From Flavobacteriales bacterium (GTDB lineage Bacteria > Bacteroidota > Bacteroidia > UBA10329), in assembly GCA_021739625.1 (NCBI GenBank), contig JAIPBJ010000015.1, positions 1 through 41,944 on the forward strand: a stretch of DNA of 41,944 nt. Reading direction: 5' to 3'. The position numbers were made by a program, and so were the translations under genes. This document shows, one piece after another, positions 25,238-33,281 of this stretch (positions are counted from its first letter, which is position 1; every line of letters begins with the position of its first letter). Below the pieces are notes generated by a model that did not search any database, was not told the origin of the DNA, and worked only from the letters and a program-made list of their open reading frames with translations.

Positions 25238-26467
25238 ATGAAATTTGACGATTACGACATAGCCCCCGGCATCAAGCGCAGCTTGGAGAAACTGGGGTTC
25301 AAGAAGCCCACGGACATCCAGTTCCGTTCCATTCCGCCCATACTGAAGGGCGAGGATGTGCTGGCCATAGCGCAGACCGGAACGGGCAAGACCGCTGCAT
25401 TCGCCATTCCTGTCATCAGCACCATTGAATTCCGCAAACGGCCCGACCGCCCTGACGGGGTGAAATGCATCGTGATGGCCCCCACACACGAGCTGGCCGA
25501 ACAGATCGCGGGTGTTTTTACAGAACTGGCGCGGCACACGCGCGTCACTGTGCTGTGCATTCACGGAGGAGTGGACCAGGAACCGCAGATCGCAGGGCTG
25601 AACAACGGGGTCGATGTGCTCATCGCCACACCCGGAAGGCTCTTCGACCTTGTGAGCCAAGGCCATCTGCGGCTGCACCGGGTGGAGATTCTGGTATTGG
25701 ACGAGGCCGATCACATGCTCGACCTCGGGTTCATCAAGGACATCCGCGACCTGACCAACAAACTCACCAACAAACGGCAGACGCTCTTCTTCTCGGCCAC
25801 CATCAACGAGCACATCAAGGATCTGGCCTATTCGCTGGTCAGGAATCCCATCCGCATTCAGGTGTCGCCCAAAGACCCGGTCTCGAAGAACATCACCCAC
25901 TCCGTGGCGTTCATCGGCATGGACGACAAGCGCTATTTCTTGGAAAGGGTGGTCAACGAGAACCCCGAGAGCAAGATCCTGGTGTTCGTGCGCACCAAGG
26001 TGCGGGCCGAGCGCGTGCTGAAGGCCATGGAACGGGTGGACATCCGCTGCGTGACCATTCACAGCGACAAGGACGCGGCCGAACGCAACGCGGCCATGGC
26101 ACAGTTCCGCAGTGGGGAGGTGAAGATCCTTGTGGCCACCGATGTGAGCGCACGAGGCATCGACATACCCGATGTGGATTTCGTGGTGAACTATGACCTG
26201 CCCGACAAGCCCGAGAACTATGTGCACCGCGTGGGCCGCACAGGCCGTGGAATGAAGAAGGGACTGGCGGTCTCCTTCTGCTCTGACGAAGAGAAGGAGG
26301 TGCTTGGCGACATTGAGGAATACCTCACCAAGCCCATCAACCGCGTGGAGATGGACCGCTCCGACTATGCCCAGACCATCGACTTCAGCCGCGAACACGA
26401 CTGGAAGACACTGATGGCAAAAGAAGAGGAGTTCCAATCGAAAAAGAAGAAGAAAAAGGGGAAATAG
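25238..26467 (+). CDS. DEAD-box ATP-dependent RNA helicase
   Basis: A 409-residue RNA helicase, close in layout to RhlE/DeaD-like proteins. Q motif at residues ~21-28 (FKKPTDIQ), Walker A AQTGTGKT (45-52), then PTHELAEQ (Ia), ATPGRL (Ib), VLDEADHMLDLGF (DEAD), FFSAT (SAT), VFVRTK (IV), VATDVSARGIDI (V) and YVHRVGRTGR (VI). The tail is short and lysine-rich (QSKKKKKKGK) and may bind RNA. It unwinds short RNA duplexes in ribosome assembly or mRNA turnover; the exact partner is not visible. A separate gene, 45 bases after the metallophosphoesterase. Confidence 0.95.
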   Translation: MKFDDYDIAPGIKRSLEKLGFKKPTDIQFRSIPPILKGEDVLAIAQTGTGKTAAFAIPVISTIEFRKRPDRPDGVKCIVMAPTHELAEQIAGVFTELARHTRVTVLCIHGGVDQEPQIAGLNNGVDVLIATPGRLFDLVSQGHLRLHRVEILVLDEADHMLDLGFIKDIRDLTNKLTNKRQTLFFSATINEHIKDLAYSLVRNPIRIQVSPKDPVSKNITHSVAFIGMDDKRYFLERVVNENPESKILVFVRTKVRAERVLKAMERVDIRCVTIHSDKDAAERNAAMAQFRSGEVKILVATDVSARGIDIPDVDFVVNYDLPDKPENYVHRVGRTGRGMKKGLAVSFCSDEEKEVLGDIEEYLTKPINRVEMDRSDYAQTIDFSREHDWKTLMAKEEEFQSKKKKKKGK

Positions 26468-26495
26468 GCATGGCCGTTGCCCATTTTCAACATAC

Positions 26496-26527
26496 TTTGG
26501 ACATCCGCTGCCCAGCACTTAGTTTTG
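26496..26527 (+). promoter_or_regulatory. Promoter of the acyl-CoA ligase gene
   Basis: TTTG (26496-26499), 20 bases, TAGTTTTG (26520-26527): both boxes and the spacing fit the Bacteroidota housekeeping promoter. The start codon lies 30 bases on. Confidence 0.8.
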
Positions 26528-26556
26528 GCTTTTCAAATCAAAATCCACCATAAGAC

Positions 26557-28230
26557 ATGGAATCACGTATCTGGCACCAGCATTACCCCGCAGGCGTTCC
26601 CACCGACATCAACCCCGACAGCTATCCCAGCATCCTTCAGGCATTTGAGGACAGTTGCGACCTCTATGGCGACAAGGTGGCATTTGAGAACATGGGCGTT
26701 CAGCTCACTTTCAACCAGTTGCGCCAGCGTTCGCACAACTTCGCGGCATGGTTGCAGAAGAACACCGATCTGAAATCCGGTGACCGCATCGCCCTCCAGA
26801 TGCCCAACCTGCTGCAATATCCCGTCTGCATCTACGGGTCGTTCATTGCCGGTCTCGTGGTGGTGAATGTGAACCCGCTCTATACGGCCCGCGAAATGGA
26901 GCATCAGCTCAACGACTCGGGCGCAAAGGCCATCGTCATCGTGGCCAATTTCTGCCACGAGCTGCAACAGTGCGTTTCGCGCACAGGTCTCAAGCATATC
27001 ATCGTCACCCGCATTCCCGACCTGTTCCCACAGCCCAAGCAGTTCATTGTGAATCTGGTGCTGCAGTATGTGAAGAAAATGGTGCCCGCATACAGCCTGC
27101 CCAACACCATCGACTTCCGCGAACTGACCAAGGATCACGGCCTGAAACCCAAGTTGGCCGTATTGAAGAATTCGGACACGGCCTTCCTGCAATACACAGG
27201 CGGCACCACAGGCGTGAGCAAGGGAGCAGTGCTCACCCACCGCAACGTGATCGCCAACATGGAACAGATGAAGGCGTGGATGGGCAATTCGCTGGTTCAG
27301 GGCGAGGAGGTCATCATCACCCCGCTGCCTATGTACCACATCTTTTCATTGACCGTCAACTGCATGGCATTCATCTGCCTGGGCGGAAAGAATGTGCTCG
27401 TGACCAATCCGCGCGACATCCCTGCATTCATCAAAGAACTGAAAGGCCAGAAATGGACAGTGATGACCGGGGTGAACACCCTTTTCAACGCACTGCTCAA
27501 CAACGAGGAGTTCAAGACCATCGATTTCAGTGGGGTGAAGGCCGTGATCGGTGGTGCCATGGCCATACAGCGCCCCGTGGCCGAGAAATGGAAGGAAGTG
27601 ACCGGCACCGTTCTGGTCGAAGGCTATGGCCTCACCGAGAGTTCGCCAGTGGCCTCTGCCAACCCGTTGGACGGCTCTGCACGCATCGGCACCATCGGTG
27701 TGCCCGTGCCGGGCACCGACATGAAACTCACCGATGAGAATGGCAAGGAAGTGCCTGTCGGTGAAAGGGGCGAGATACTCATCAAAGGCCCTCAGGTGAT
27801 GCAGGGCTATTACAACCGTCCCGAGGAGACCGACAATCAGATCAAGGACGGATGGTTGCGCACAGGCGATGTGGCCGTGATGGCCGCAGATGGCTATTTC
27901 ACCATCGTTGACCGCATCAAGGACATGATCCTGGTATCAGGATTCAACGTCTATCCCAACGAAGTGGAGGAAGTGATCGCTTCGCACCCCAAGGTGCTGG
28001 AAGTGGCCGCCATCGGTGTGCCTGACGAGAAGTCGAACGAGGCGGTGAAGGTCTTCGTGGTGAAGAAGGACGCCAGCCTCACCGAGAAGGAGATCAAGGA
28101 CTACTGTGCCGAGAACCTCACTGGCTATAAGCGGCCCAAATACGTGGTTTTCCGCGATGAACTGCCCAAGACCAACGTGGGCAAGATCCTGCGCAGGGCG
28201 CTTAGGGAAGAGGAGGCCGCCAAGGGCTAA
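26557..28230 (+). CDS. fadD: Long-chain acyl-CoA synthetase (fatty-acid-CoA ligase)
   Basis: A 557-residue ANL-superfamily enzyme that activates long-chain fatty acids with ATP and CoA. The AMP-binding P-loop is YTGGTTGVSKGAVLTH; VEGYGLTESSP is motif A5, GWLRTGDVAVMAADGYF the A7 region, and VSGFNVYPNEVEEV the A8 hinge. The catalytic Lys is in KTNVGKILRRALRE at the C-terminus. Length and motifs match FadD. It has its own promoter and an intrinsic terminator. It likely feeds beta-oxidation by FadJ and FadI, encoded 5-10 kb away. Confidence 0.94.
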   Translation: MESRIWHQHYPAGVPTDINPDSYPSILQAFEDSCDLYGDKVAFENMGVQLTFNQLRQRSHNFAAWLQKNTDLKSGDRIALQMPNLLQYPVCIYGSFIAGLVVVNVNPLYTAREMEHQLNDSGAKAIVIVANFCHELQQCVSRTGLKHIIVTRIPDLFPQPKQFIVNLVLQYVKKMVPAYSLPNTIDFRELTKDHGLKPKLAVLKNSDTAFLQYTGGTTGVSKGAVLTHRNVIANMEQMKAWMGNSLVQGEEVIITPLPMYHIFSLTVNCMAFICLGGKNVLVTNPRDIPAFIKELKGQKWTVMTGVNTLFNALLNNEEFKTIDFSGVKAVIGGAMAIQRPVAEKWKEVTGTVLVEGYGLTESSPVASANPLDGSARIGTIGVPVPGTDMKLTDENGKEVPVGERGEILIKGPQVMQGYYNRPEETDNQIKDGWLRTGDVAVMAADGYFTIVDRIKDMILVSGFNVYPNEVEEVIASHPKVLEVAAIGVPDEKSNEAVKVFVVKKDASLTEKEIKDYCAENLTGYKRPKYVVFRDELPKTNVGKILRRALREEEAAKG

Positions 28231-28251
28231 TCGTTCACTTTTTTTTGATTG

Positions 28252-28290
28252 AACCCCGAAAATCTGCCGCCAAAGCAGGTTTTCGGGGTT
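28252..28290 (+). terminator. Intrinsic terminator after fadD
   Basis: A 16-bp stem (28252-28267 with 28275-28290, one G:U) with a 7-base loop CGCCAAA. The downstream T-tract is weak (GTCGTTTCTG), so termination may be partial. Confidence 0.75.
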
Positions 28291-28451
28291 GTCGTTTCTG
28301 ATCGCGGGTGTTCATAACCCGGAACGGCCCGTTCCTTCAACAATGTGATTTCGAGGGAATGTGTTCACAACACCGTCCTTTTCGGTTCATAAGCTGTTCA
28401 CAACCGGTGGGTAACGTGTGGGGAGAATGTGGGTAAGAACCGGCTCGGAAA

Positions 28452-28484
28452 TTTGGAAGGAAGGCAGGACGTACTCTACATTTG
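28452..28484 (+). promoter_or_regulatory. Promoter of the candidate noncoding RNA
   Basis: TTTG (28452-28455) and TACATTTG (28477-28484) are 21 bases apart. The likely transcription start is at about 28488-28491, with no open frame of family type following. Confidence 0.7.
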
Positions 28485-28487
28485 ACA

Positions 28488-28790
28488 ATACCAAACAAGG
28501 GATAAAAGGCTGGCCGCAAGGTCAATTCCAAAGGGGTCTCACGGGACATTTCGGAGGGAGAGCGTCAGAATCCAAAGGTCGGCTTGCCGATCGAGGTGAG
28601 GTGGAAACGGTGAAGATGCCCTGCTTGCAGGACGGAAGCCCGAAAAAGCCAAATGAACCGACAGCTTGCTGGCGGGGAGTGAAGACAAAGCCGATGAACA
28701 GTAGTTTGGGGCTTGCAGCGGGTCACGGCCCGATGTGAAGTGAGCGGGAATCTGTCGCAAGACGGGTTCCCGCTTCTGTTTGCGCCTATT
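28488..28790 (+). ncRNA. Candidate structured noncoding RNA of unknown family
   Basis: Following a well-spaced promoter are many short, stable hairpins: TGGCC-GCAA-GGTCA (GNRA loop), TCGGC-TT-GCCGA, CCTGC-TT-GCAGG, CAGC-TT-GCTG, a GGAAAC tetraloop-like stretch (TGGAAACGG) and CGGG...CCCG. The last hairpin is a 14-bp stem (28743-28756 with 28761-28774, two G:U) closed by GCAA. CAAACA (28492-28497) can pair with TGTTTG (28777-28782), which would join the two RNA ends. No good protein frame runs through it. It is neither RNase P RNA nor tmRNA by their conserved words. A degraded group II intron is possible. The ends are approximate. Confidence 0.55.
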
Positions 28791-28878
28791 TGAAGCACTC
28801 CTCACGGCCAGATCCACGCATTGGCATCTGAAACACGAAGCCCTTTGAGAGGCATCCTGCGGATGCCTTTTCTATTTA

Positions 28879-29009
28879 CCACAAAGCATCACGAAGTCCC
28901 GTGCGTGCGGGATGCACAACGGCACACGAAGAGAATTCCTTGTGTGCCTTTGTGACCGCCCTTCGTGTGCCGTTGTGTTGAAAATCAAAGTCCTCCCAAG
29001 GAAGACTTC
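28879..29009 (-). repeat. Two-hairpin dispersed element, copy 2
   Basis: Read on the minus strand, it has the same parts as 22775-22880: AGTCTTCC-ttg-GGAGGACT, TTTTCAACACAACGGCACACGAAGG, and a second, longer stem (28918-28957) with a few mismatches, followed by an extra segment before CTTTGTGG. It lies upstream of bcp. Confidence 0.75.
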
Positions 29010-29067
29010 GACATACGCTCTTTGGGGTCGGCTCTGATGCGACCGACCTGATGCCCGCCTCGCGGCC

Positions 29068-29075
29068 TACCTTTG
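29068..29075 (+). promoter_or_regulatory. TAnnTTTG -7 element of bcp
   Basis: TACCTTTG is an exact match, 24 bases before the bcp ATG at 29100. No clear -33 box was found. Confidence 0.5.
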
Positions 29076-29099
29076 TGCCAACCTCCAGAACAACACCCG

Positions 29100-29558
29100 A
29101 TGGCAAAGATCAACGTGGGCGACATGGCCCCCGATTTCGAATTGAAGGACAAGGATGGCCAAAAGGTCAAGCTGAGCGACTACCGTGGCAAGCAGAGCGT
29201 GGTGGTCTATTTCTATCCCAAGGATGAGACTCCCGGATGCACCGCCCAGGCCTGTTCGTTCCGCGACAGCTATGAGGATTTCAAGGCCGCAGGTGCCGAG
29301 GTCATCGGCATCAGCAGCGATACAGGCCGTTCGCACACCGATTTTGCAGCGCATCACCGACTGCCGTTCATTCTGCTGAGCGACATCATCGGCAAGGTGC
29401 GCAAGGCCTATGGGGCCTACGATCTGCTCGGGCTCATCCCCGGCCGTGTCACCTTTGTGATCGACAGGGATGGCCGTGTCATTCACAGGTTCGATTCGCA
29501 GCTCAGCCCCAAGAAGCACATTGACGAGGCATTGGCCAAGCTCCAAAAGCAGGTCTGA
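29100..29558 (+). CDS. bcp: Thioredoxin-dependent peroxiredoxin (Bcp/PrxQ type)
   Basis: A 152-residue thiol peroxidase that reduces H2O2 and organic peroxides using thioredoxin. The ATG at 29100 gives MAKINVGDMAPDFELKDKDG; an upstream ATG at 29073 is not needed. The peroxidatic Cys is in TPGCTAQACSFRD, followed five residues later by the resolving Cys, the Bcp/PrxQ pattern. VVVYFYPKDETPGC and FVIDRDGRVIHRF complete the fold. Monocistronic, convergent with the phosphatase gene. Confidence 0.94.
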   Translation: MAKINVGDMAPDFELKDKDGQKVKLSDYRGKQSVVVYFYPKDETPGCTAQACSFRDSYEDFKAAGAEVIGISSDTGRSHTDFAAHHRLPFILLSDIIGKVRKAYGAYDLLGLIPGRVTFVIDRDGRVIHRFDSQLSPKKHIDEALAKLQKQV

Positions 29559-29641
29559 CGTTGTAGGTCCTCAGGGAGGATGTCGATGGGGCATGCTTCA
29601 CTTCCATCTACAGGCAAAGATGGCGCGGTGGCCGGCCCCGT

Positions 29642-32056
29642 TCAGAACCGCAGTCCCATTACCAGAACGTCATCCACCTGATCTTCCTTGCCCTGCCATT
29701 CTTGAAACATGGTGAGCAGGCTGCGCTGCTGCCGTTCCAATGGAAGATGTGAACACGATACGATGCGCTCACGGAACCTCCCCGTGGTCATCTTGCGGCC
29801 CAGTGGCCCACCGAACTGGTCGGCAATGCCATCGCTGAAGAGATAGATGACATCACCGGTCTGCACCGTGAACCGATGTTCTTCGAAGGTCTGCCCATCA
29901 GGAGAATGACCTCCGATGGAGAAGCGGGTAGGGGGCAGCTCCATCAATGCTCCACCACGGATTCTCCAAAGCGGCCGTTTGGCCCCTGAATAGGAGACCG
30001 TTCCGGTGTCGCGGTCGTAAGCGATCAGTGCCACGTCCATACCATCGCGTGAGGCATTGACAGCGCTTTCGGTCGATTGGCGCAAAGTGCGCTTCACCTC
30101 GTTGCTCACGATCTGGAGTATACGCCCCGGGTCATCTGCCAAAAGGAGTGCCTGTTCAAGTTTCTCCACGCACAGCACACTCACCAAGGCGCCCGGAACC
30201 CCATGGCCTGTGCAGTCGGCCACGGCCAGATAGCGCTTGCTTCCCTTCTCGGCCACCCAATAGAAATCGCCCGACACCACATCGCGGGGAAGGAATAGGA
30301 CGAAGCTGTGCGGGAAATGATGTTTCACCTCATTGCTGGACGGAAGCAGTGCGTTCTGTATGGAGCGCGCATAGTTGATGCTGTCGCGGATGTCCCTTGC
30401 CTGCTGCTCGATGCGCTGACGGGCCGATTCGATCTCTTTGGTGCGCTGCTGCACCTTTCCCTCCAGTTCGCGGGTCACCTTGGTCTGCAGCTGCTCGTTC
30501 TCTCGGAGCTGTTCGATGAGCTCGCCTTGCAGCCGTTCGCGTTCGTGCTGCTCGCGGATACGGTCAATGCGATTGGCCACCAGCGAGGCGATGGTCTGCA
30601 GGATGCGAAGGTGCTTGCTGCTGAAAAAGGCCTTTTCACGGTGCTCTGAGTCAATGACCCCCAGCACCGTTTTCCCGCTCATTATCGGCACGGCTATTTC
30701 CGACAGGCGCATCTCATCATCCAGAATGTAGCGTGCATCCAGCGATGTGTCTGCCACCACCTCAGGTCGGCCTGTCTGCGCCACACTCCCTACAATGCCT
30801 TTGCCAATGGGGATGGTGATGGGATTGAGGATGTCGAGGTCGATGGGGTTCTTGGGGCCATAAGCGGCCATTTGCACAAGCTGCTGCCGATCCTTGTCCA
30901 TCAGATAGATCACACTGTCCTCGAAGCCCAACCGGGAGATGCAGTTCTTGGCAAGGTCCCAAAGCACGTCCTCAACCGTAGATTGAAGGAACAGTGTCTG
31001 AGAGAACTGGTTGACGGTCTGCTCCACCTCAAGGTCCTGCTGCTTCTCGCGCTCCTGTTGCCGCAGGTCTGCAAGCGTTTTTTCCAGCTCACGGGTCCGT
31101 TCGGTCACAAGTTGTTCCAGCTTCGATGCAGTGAGTTGCAGCTCGCTTATCTGATGATGGAACTGCATGCCGCGTATCTCCTTTATCTTCTTCTCGTTCA
31201 GATGCTGTTCCTGATGCTGGTAGAAGATCTCGTGCTGTTCGAGGGCCTTCACTGGGTCGCCAAGTGCAGCCCATGCCTTGGACAGTTCAAGATGGATCTC
31301 GGCCAGCTCGTTCCTTCCGGTGTTCTCATCAATATGTTTGAGGGCATCTTCGAGCATGTCGATGGCCTCTTGTGGTCTGCCATGCCTGTTCGCCAGCCGT
31401 GAGAGCATCAGGAGGTCGGCCAGAATGATGCCGATGTAGTTCACCCTCCTTGCTATCACCAGACTTTCCTGCAATTTGTCTATCGCTTCGTCATCCCTTC
31501 CTTGAAGGAGATAGACCTCACCGATGTTCGATAGCACGATGGCCTGCATTGACGGGCGGCTGTCATCCAGCATGGAGAGGCACTCTTCGAACAGCGCAAG
31601 TGCCTTGTCATACTCTCCGGTGCGTGTGTAGGTGTCGCCCGTGTTGTTCATGGAGCGCAACAGGCCCTCATGGTCGCCCGACAGCTTGCGCAGTTCCAAG
31701 CTGCGCAGGTTCGCCTGAAGGCGGTTGTCATAGTCGTTCAGATAGTCATAGATGGCCCCCAACGTGTTGAGCACCATGGCCTCATTCTTCATGTCGCCAT
31801 GATCGCGGTAGAATCGCGATGCGGCAATGGCGTGCTCATACGATTCGGCATGAAGGCCCATGCTGAGACCAGCTATGGCCAATGTGCGCCTGCTGTCTGC
31901 CAGACCTTGGTCGTAGTGGTGTGCGAGCGAGGCATCATGCGCTTCTTTGGCCCGCCTGTATGCCTTGCGCATGTCGGTGGCACGCAGTTCCCATCCTGCC
32001 GCGTTGATGCGGTCGATCTCTTCAATGGCGGCCTGCTTTTGCACTTCTTCAGACAT
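29642..32056 (-). CDS. TPR-GAF-SpoIIE-type PP2C serine phosphatase
   Basis: An 804-residue cytosolic signalling protein. Residues ~60-290 contain TPR-like helical pairs (LNTLGAIYDYLNDYDNRLQ ..., MNNTGDTYTRTGEYDKALALFEE, LSNIGEVYLLQGRDDEAIDKL). A coiled coil follows, then a GAF domain at ~340-510 (GKGIVGSVAQTGRPEVVADTS), a second coiled coil and, from ~560, a SpoIIE domain. Its metal-binding acidic residues are in VSGDFYWV and LAVADCTGHGVPGALVS, and later in YLFSDGIADQFGG and EDQVDDVLVMGLRF. Such proteins typically dephosphorylate anti-anti-sigma factors or other partners in response to signals. The partner is not near. The fadJ-end relics and 21-bp array lie directly upstream. Confidence 0.92.
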   Translation of the reverse strand: MSEEVQKQAAIEEIDRINAAGWELRATDMRKAYRRAKEAHDASLAHHYDQGLADSRRTLAIAGLSMGLHAESYEHAIAASRFYRDHGDMKNEAMVLNTLGAIYDYLNDYDNRLQANLRSLELRKLSGDHEGLLRSMNNTGDTYTRTGEYDKALALFEECLSMLDDSRPSMQAIVLSNIGEVYLLQGRDDEAIDKLQESLVIARRVNYIGIILADLLMLSRLANRHGRPQEAIDMLEDALKHIDENTGRNELAEIHLELSKAWAALGDPVKALEQHEIFYQHQEQHLNEKKIKEIRGMQFHHQISELQLTASKLEQLVTERTRELEKTLADLRQQEREKQQDLEVEQTVNQFSQTLFLQSTVEDVLWDLAKNCISRLGFEDSVIYLMDKDRQQLVQMAAYGPKNPIDLDILNPITIPIGKGIVGSVAQTGRPEVVADTSLDARYILDDEMRLSEIAVPIMSGKTVLGVIDSEHREKAFFSSKHLRILQTIASLVANRIDRIREQHERERLQGELIEQLRENEQLQTKVTRELEGKVQQRTKEIESARQRIEQQARDIRDSINYARSIQNALLPSSNEVKHHFPHSFVLFLPRDVVSGDFYWVAEKGSKRYLAVADCTGHGVPGALVSVLCVEKLEQALLLADDPGRILQIVSNEVKRTLRQSTESAVNASRDGMDVALIAYDRDTGTVSYSGAKRPLWRIRGGALMELPPTRFSIGGHSPDGQTFEEHRFTVQTGDVIYLFSDGIADQFGGPLGRKMTTGRFRERIVSCSHLPLERQQRSLLTMFQEWQGKEDQVDDVLVMGLRF

Positions 32057-32123
32057 GGGTCAAGACCTTACCTCTATCACGCTGCAAGTAACGTAAATGG
32101 CCACAACAGGTTGTTGAATCGGG

Positions 32124-32160
32124 TCAAAAAATCTCGCCCCGCTCTTCGCCTTGTCCACAA
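32124..32160 (-). pseudogene. fadJ 3'-end relic A
   Basis: 35 of 38 aligned positions match relic B. It encodes the VDKAKSG end of the fadJ protein on the minus strand; a one-base deletion removes the stop from frame. It is the shortest and most decayed copy. Confidence 0.75.
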
Positions 32161-32162
32161 CG

Positions 32163-32414
32163 GCCCACCTGAGTCTGTGAGGGTCGACCTGTCTTCGGGA
32201 AGCCTCGACATGTGTTCCGGAAGGGTCAACCCAAGTTCAGGAAGGTGGCAACCGTGTTCAGGAAGGTGGCAACCGTGTTCAGGAAGGGGCAACCCAAGTT
32301 CAGGAAGGGGCAACCCAAGTTCGGGAAGGGGCAACCCAAGTTTGGGAAGGGTCAACCCAAGTTCGGGAAGGGGCAACCCAAGTTCGGGATAGGTCAACCC
32401 AAGTTCGGGAAGGG
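32163..32414. repeat. 21-bp tandem repeat array 2 (12 units)
   Basis: Twelve units, the outermost left one degenerate. The conserved half is GTTCGGGAAGGG (with A for G or T for C in places); the other half is mostly (G/T)CAACCCAA or GGCAACCGT. Units abut exactly. On the minus strand one frame reads as L-P-E-L-G-L-(T/P) heptads. No spacers, so not a CRISPR. Confidence 0.92.
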
Positions 32415-32451
32415 TAGATTGAATGCAGTGATATTTTATCCGATAGAAACC

Positions 32452-32586
32452 CCGAAGGGGGCTCACTGCTTTTCGCAGTGATCGCAAAGCCTCAATCGCC
32501 AATCCTCAATAAAACCTCCCCCCGCTCTTCGCCTTGTCCACAATGATCTGTGGTGGTAGGAAACGCTCACCGTGCTTCTCGGCAAG
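32452..32586 (-). pseudogene. fadJ 3'-end relic B (135 bp)
   Basis: 130 of 135 bases match 33282-33416, with no indels. It includes 81 coding bases, the stop codon and 54 downstream bases. The five differences lie in codon third positions except one codon (Lys for Leu), the pattern of a diverged functional allele. Confidence 0.92.
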
Positions 32587-32606
32587 TTGCACGGAGTTCG
32601 TAATTC

Positions 32607-32996
32607 CTAAATAGAATTTGGATTCATGTATTTCAGGCCGTCCACTTTCAGGAAATCACGGTCATTGTCAGCGACCAAAGTGCGGTCGTATGTCATGGCT
32701 GTTGCGGCTATGAGTGCATCCGGCAGCTTGAGTCCAAATGCTTTCCGTATCTCGATTGTTTTTCTGACCACGCGTTTGTCAATGCCAATTATGGTTGATC
32801 CCTGCACGAATTCGCTATAAATGAGCAGGTCTGCCTTTTTTGGCGGATTCCACGCAAGCAGTTCAATTTCCGATACGAACGAAAGCACACAGCCAGCGTC
32901 CACCACCATATCCAAGAAAGCCAGTCCAGCTTTTGGGAAAGTGCCATTCAGGTATTTGATGACCGCGCTGGTGTCTGTCAGATATTCCGTGTCCAT
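32607..32996 (-). CDS. PIN-domain toxin (VapC-like)
   Basis: A 129-residue protein, MDTEYLTDTSAVIKYLNG..., with the first acidic residue in LTDTSAVIKYL, a Glu in SEIELLAW, and the last acidic residues in KLPDALIAATAMTYDRTLVADNDRDF. This is the standard PIN pattern for a Mg2+-dependent RNase. Its start overlaps the end of the antitoxin gene by 19 bases. Target RNA unknown. Confidence 0.88.
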   Translation of the reverse strand: MDTEYLTDTSAVIKYLNGTFPKAGLAFLDMVVDAGCVLSFVSEIELLAWNPPKKADLLIYSEFVQGSTIIGIDKRVVRKTIEIRKAFGLKLPDALIAATAMTYDRTLVADNDRDFLKVDGLKYMNPNSI

Positions 32997-33205
32997 TCGT
33001 CACGAAGTGAGTTCAGTTGGGCATCTATTTCCTCATTGCTCATTCCGCTGGCCTTGCCACGTAACGAGGACAGTTTTACAGCACCCTTCCCTTTGCTGAT
33101 TGCAGATTTTTCCATCCGCAGTTCTTTCAGACGTTCAAGCATCCTGTTGTCGGTGAGCTGCAACACCCACTGAATGAGGTCGAGCTTCTCGGTTTGGATG
33201 TTCAT
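32978..33205 (-). CDS. Antitoxin of the PIN toxin pair
   Basis: A 75-residue protein starting MNIQTEKLDLIQWVLQLTDNR and ending SNEEIDAQLNSLRDEWTRNI. The helical start and the charged end are typical of Bacteroidota antitoxins paired with PIN proteins; DNA-binding fold not defined. It is first in the operon and overlaps the toxin gene by 19 bases. A near -7 box (TAACTTCG, 33228-33235 on the minus strand) lies 22 bases upstream. Confidence 0.82.
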   Translation of the reverse strand: MNIQTEKLDLIQWVLQLTDNRMLERLKELRMEKSAISKGKGAVKLSSLRGKASGMSNEEIDAQLNSLRDEWTRNI

Positions 33206-33281
33206 GGCAGATGGTTTTTGGTGACAACGAAGTTACGGATTGACAGCAACTCAGAACCCGTCAACCCCAATCGCAAACCGA

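Larger units (their letters stand above)
28291..29099. other. Long intergenic region without credible protein genes
   Basis: Between fadD and bcp. It holds a candidate RNA gene with its promoter (28452-28790), the second two-hairpin element (28879-29009) and the bcp -7 box. 28300-28450 has several TGTGGGTAA-like words that I do not trust as DnaA boxes. Confidence 0.6.
32057..32606. other. Gene-free interval made of fadJ-end relics and a tandem array
   Basis: In order: relic A of the fadJ 3' end (32124-32160), the 21-bp array (32163-32414), a 37-base gap and relic B (32452-32586), which ends 20 bases before the PIN gene stop. No other gene is supported. Confidence 0.85.

Noticed and set aside
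25232-26518. Long open frame opposite the DEAD-box gene
   Set aside because: Shadow of a gene with every DEAD-box motif present.
28300-28450. Replication origin (TGTGGGTAA/TGTGGGGAG-like words resembling DnaA boxes)
   Set aside because: None matches the consensus fully, there is no AT-rich unwinding region, and neither dnaA nor other origin genes are adjacent.
28418-28738. 106-codon open frame on the plus strand
   Set aside because: Its product is of random composition and the frame overlaps the promoter and hairpins of the candidate RNA.
28488-28790. RNase P RNA or tmRNA
   Set aside because: The conserved words of either RNA (for example GAGGAAAGTCC, or the tRNA-like end) are absent.
32077-32502. 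Heptad-repeat protein (LPELGLP-like) across array 2
   Set aside because: Same reasoning; the start lies in the fadJ relic and the end in noncoding DNA.
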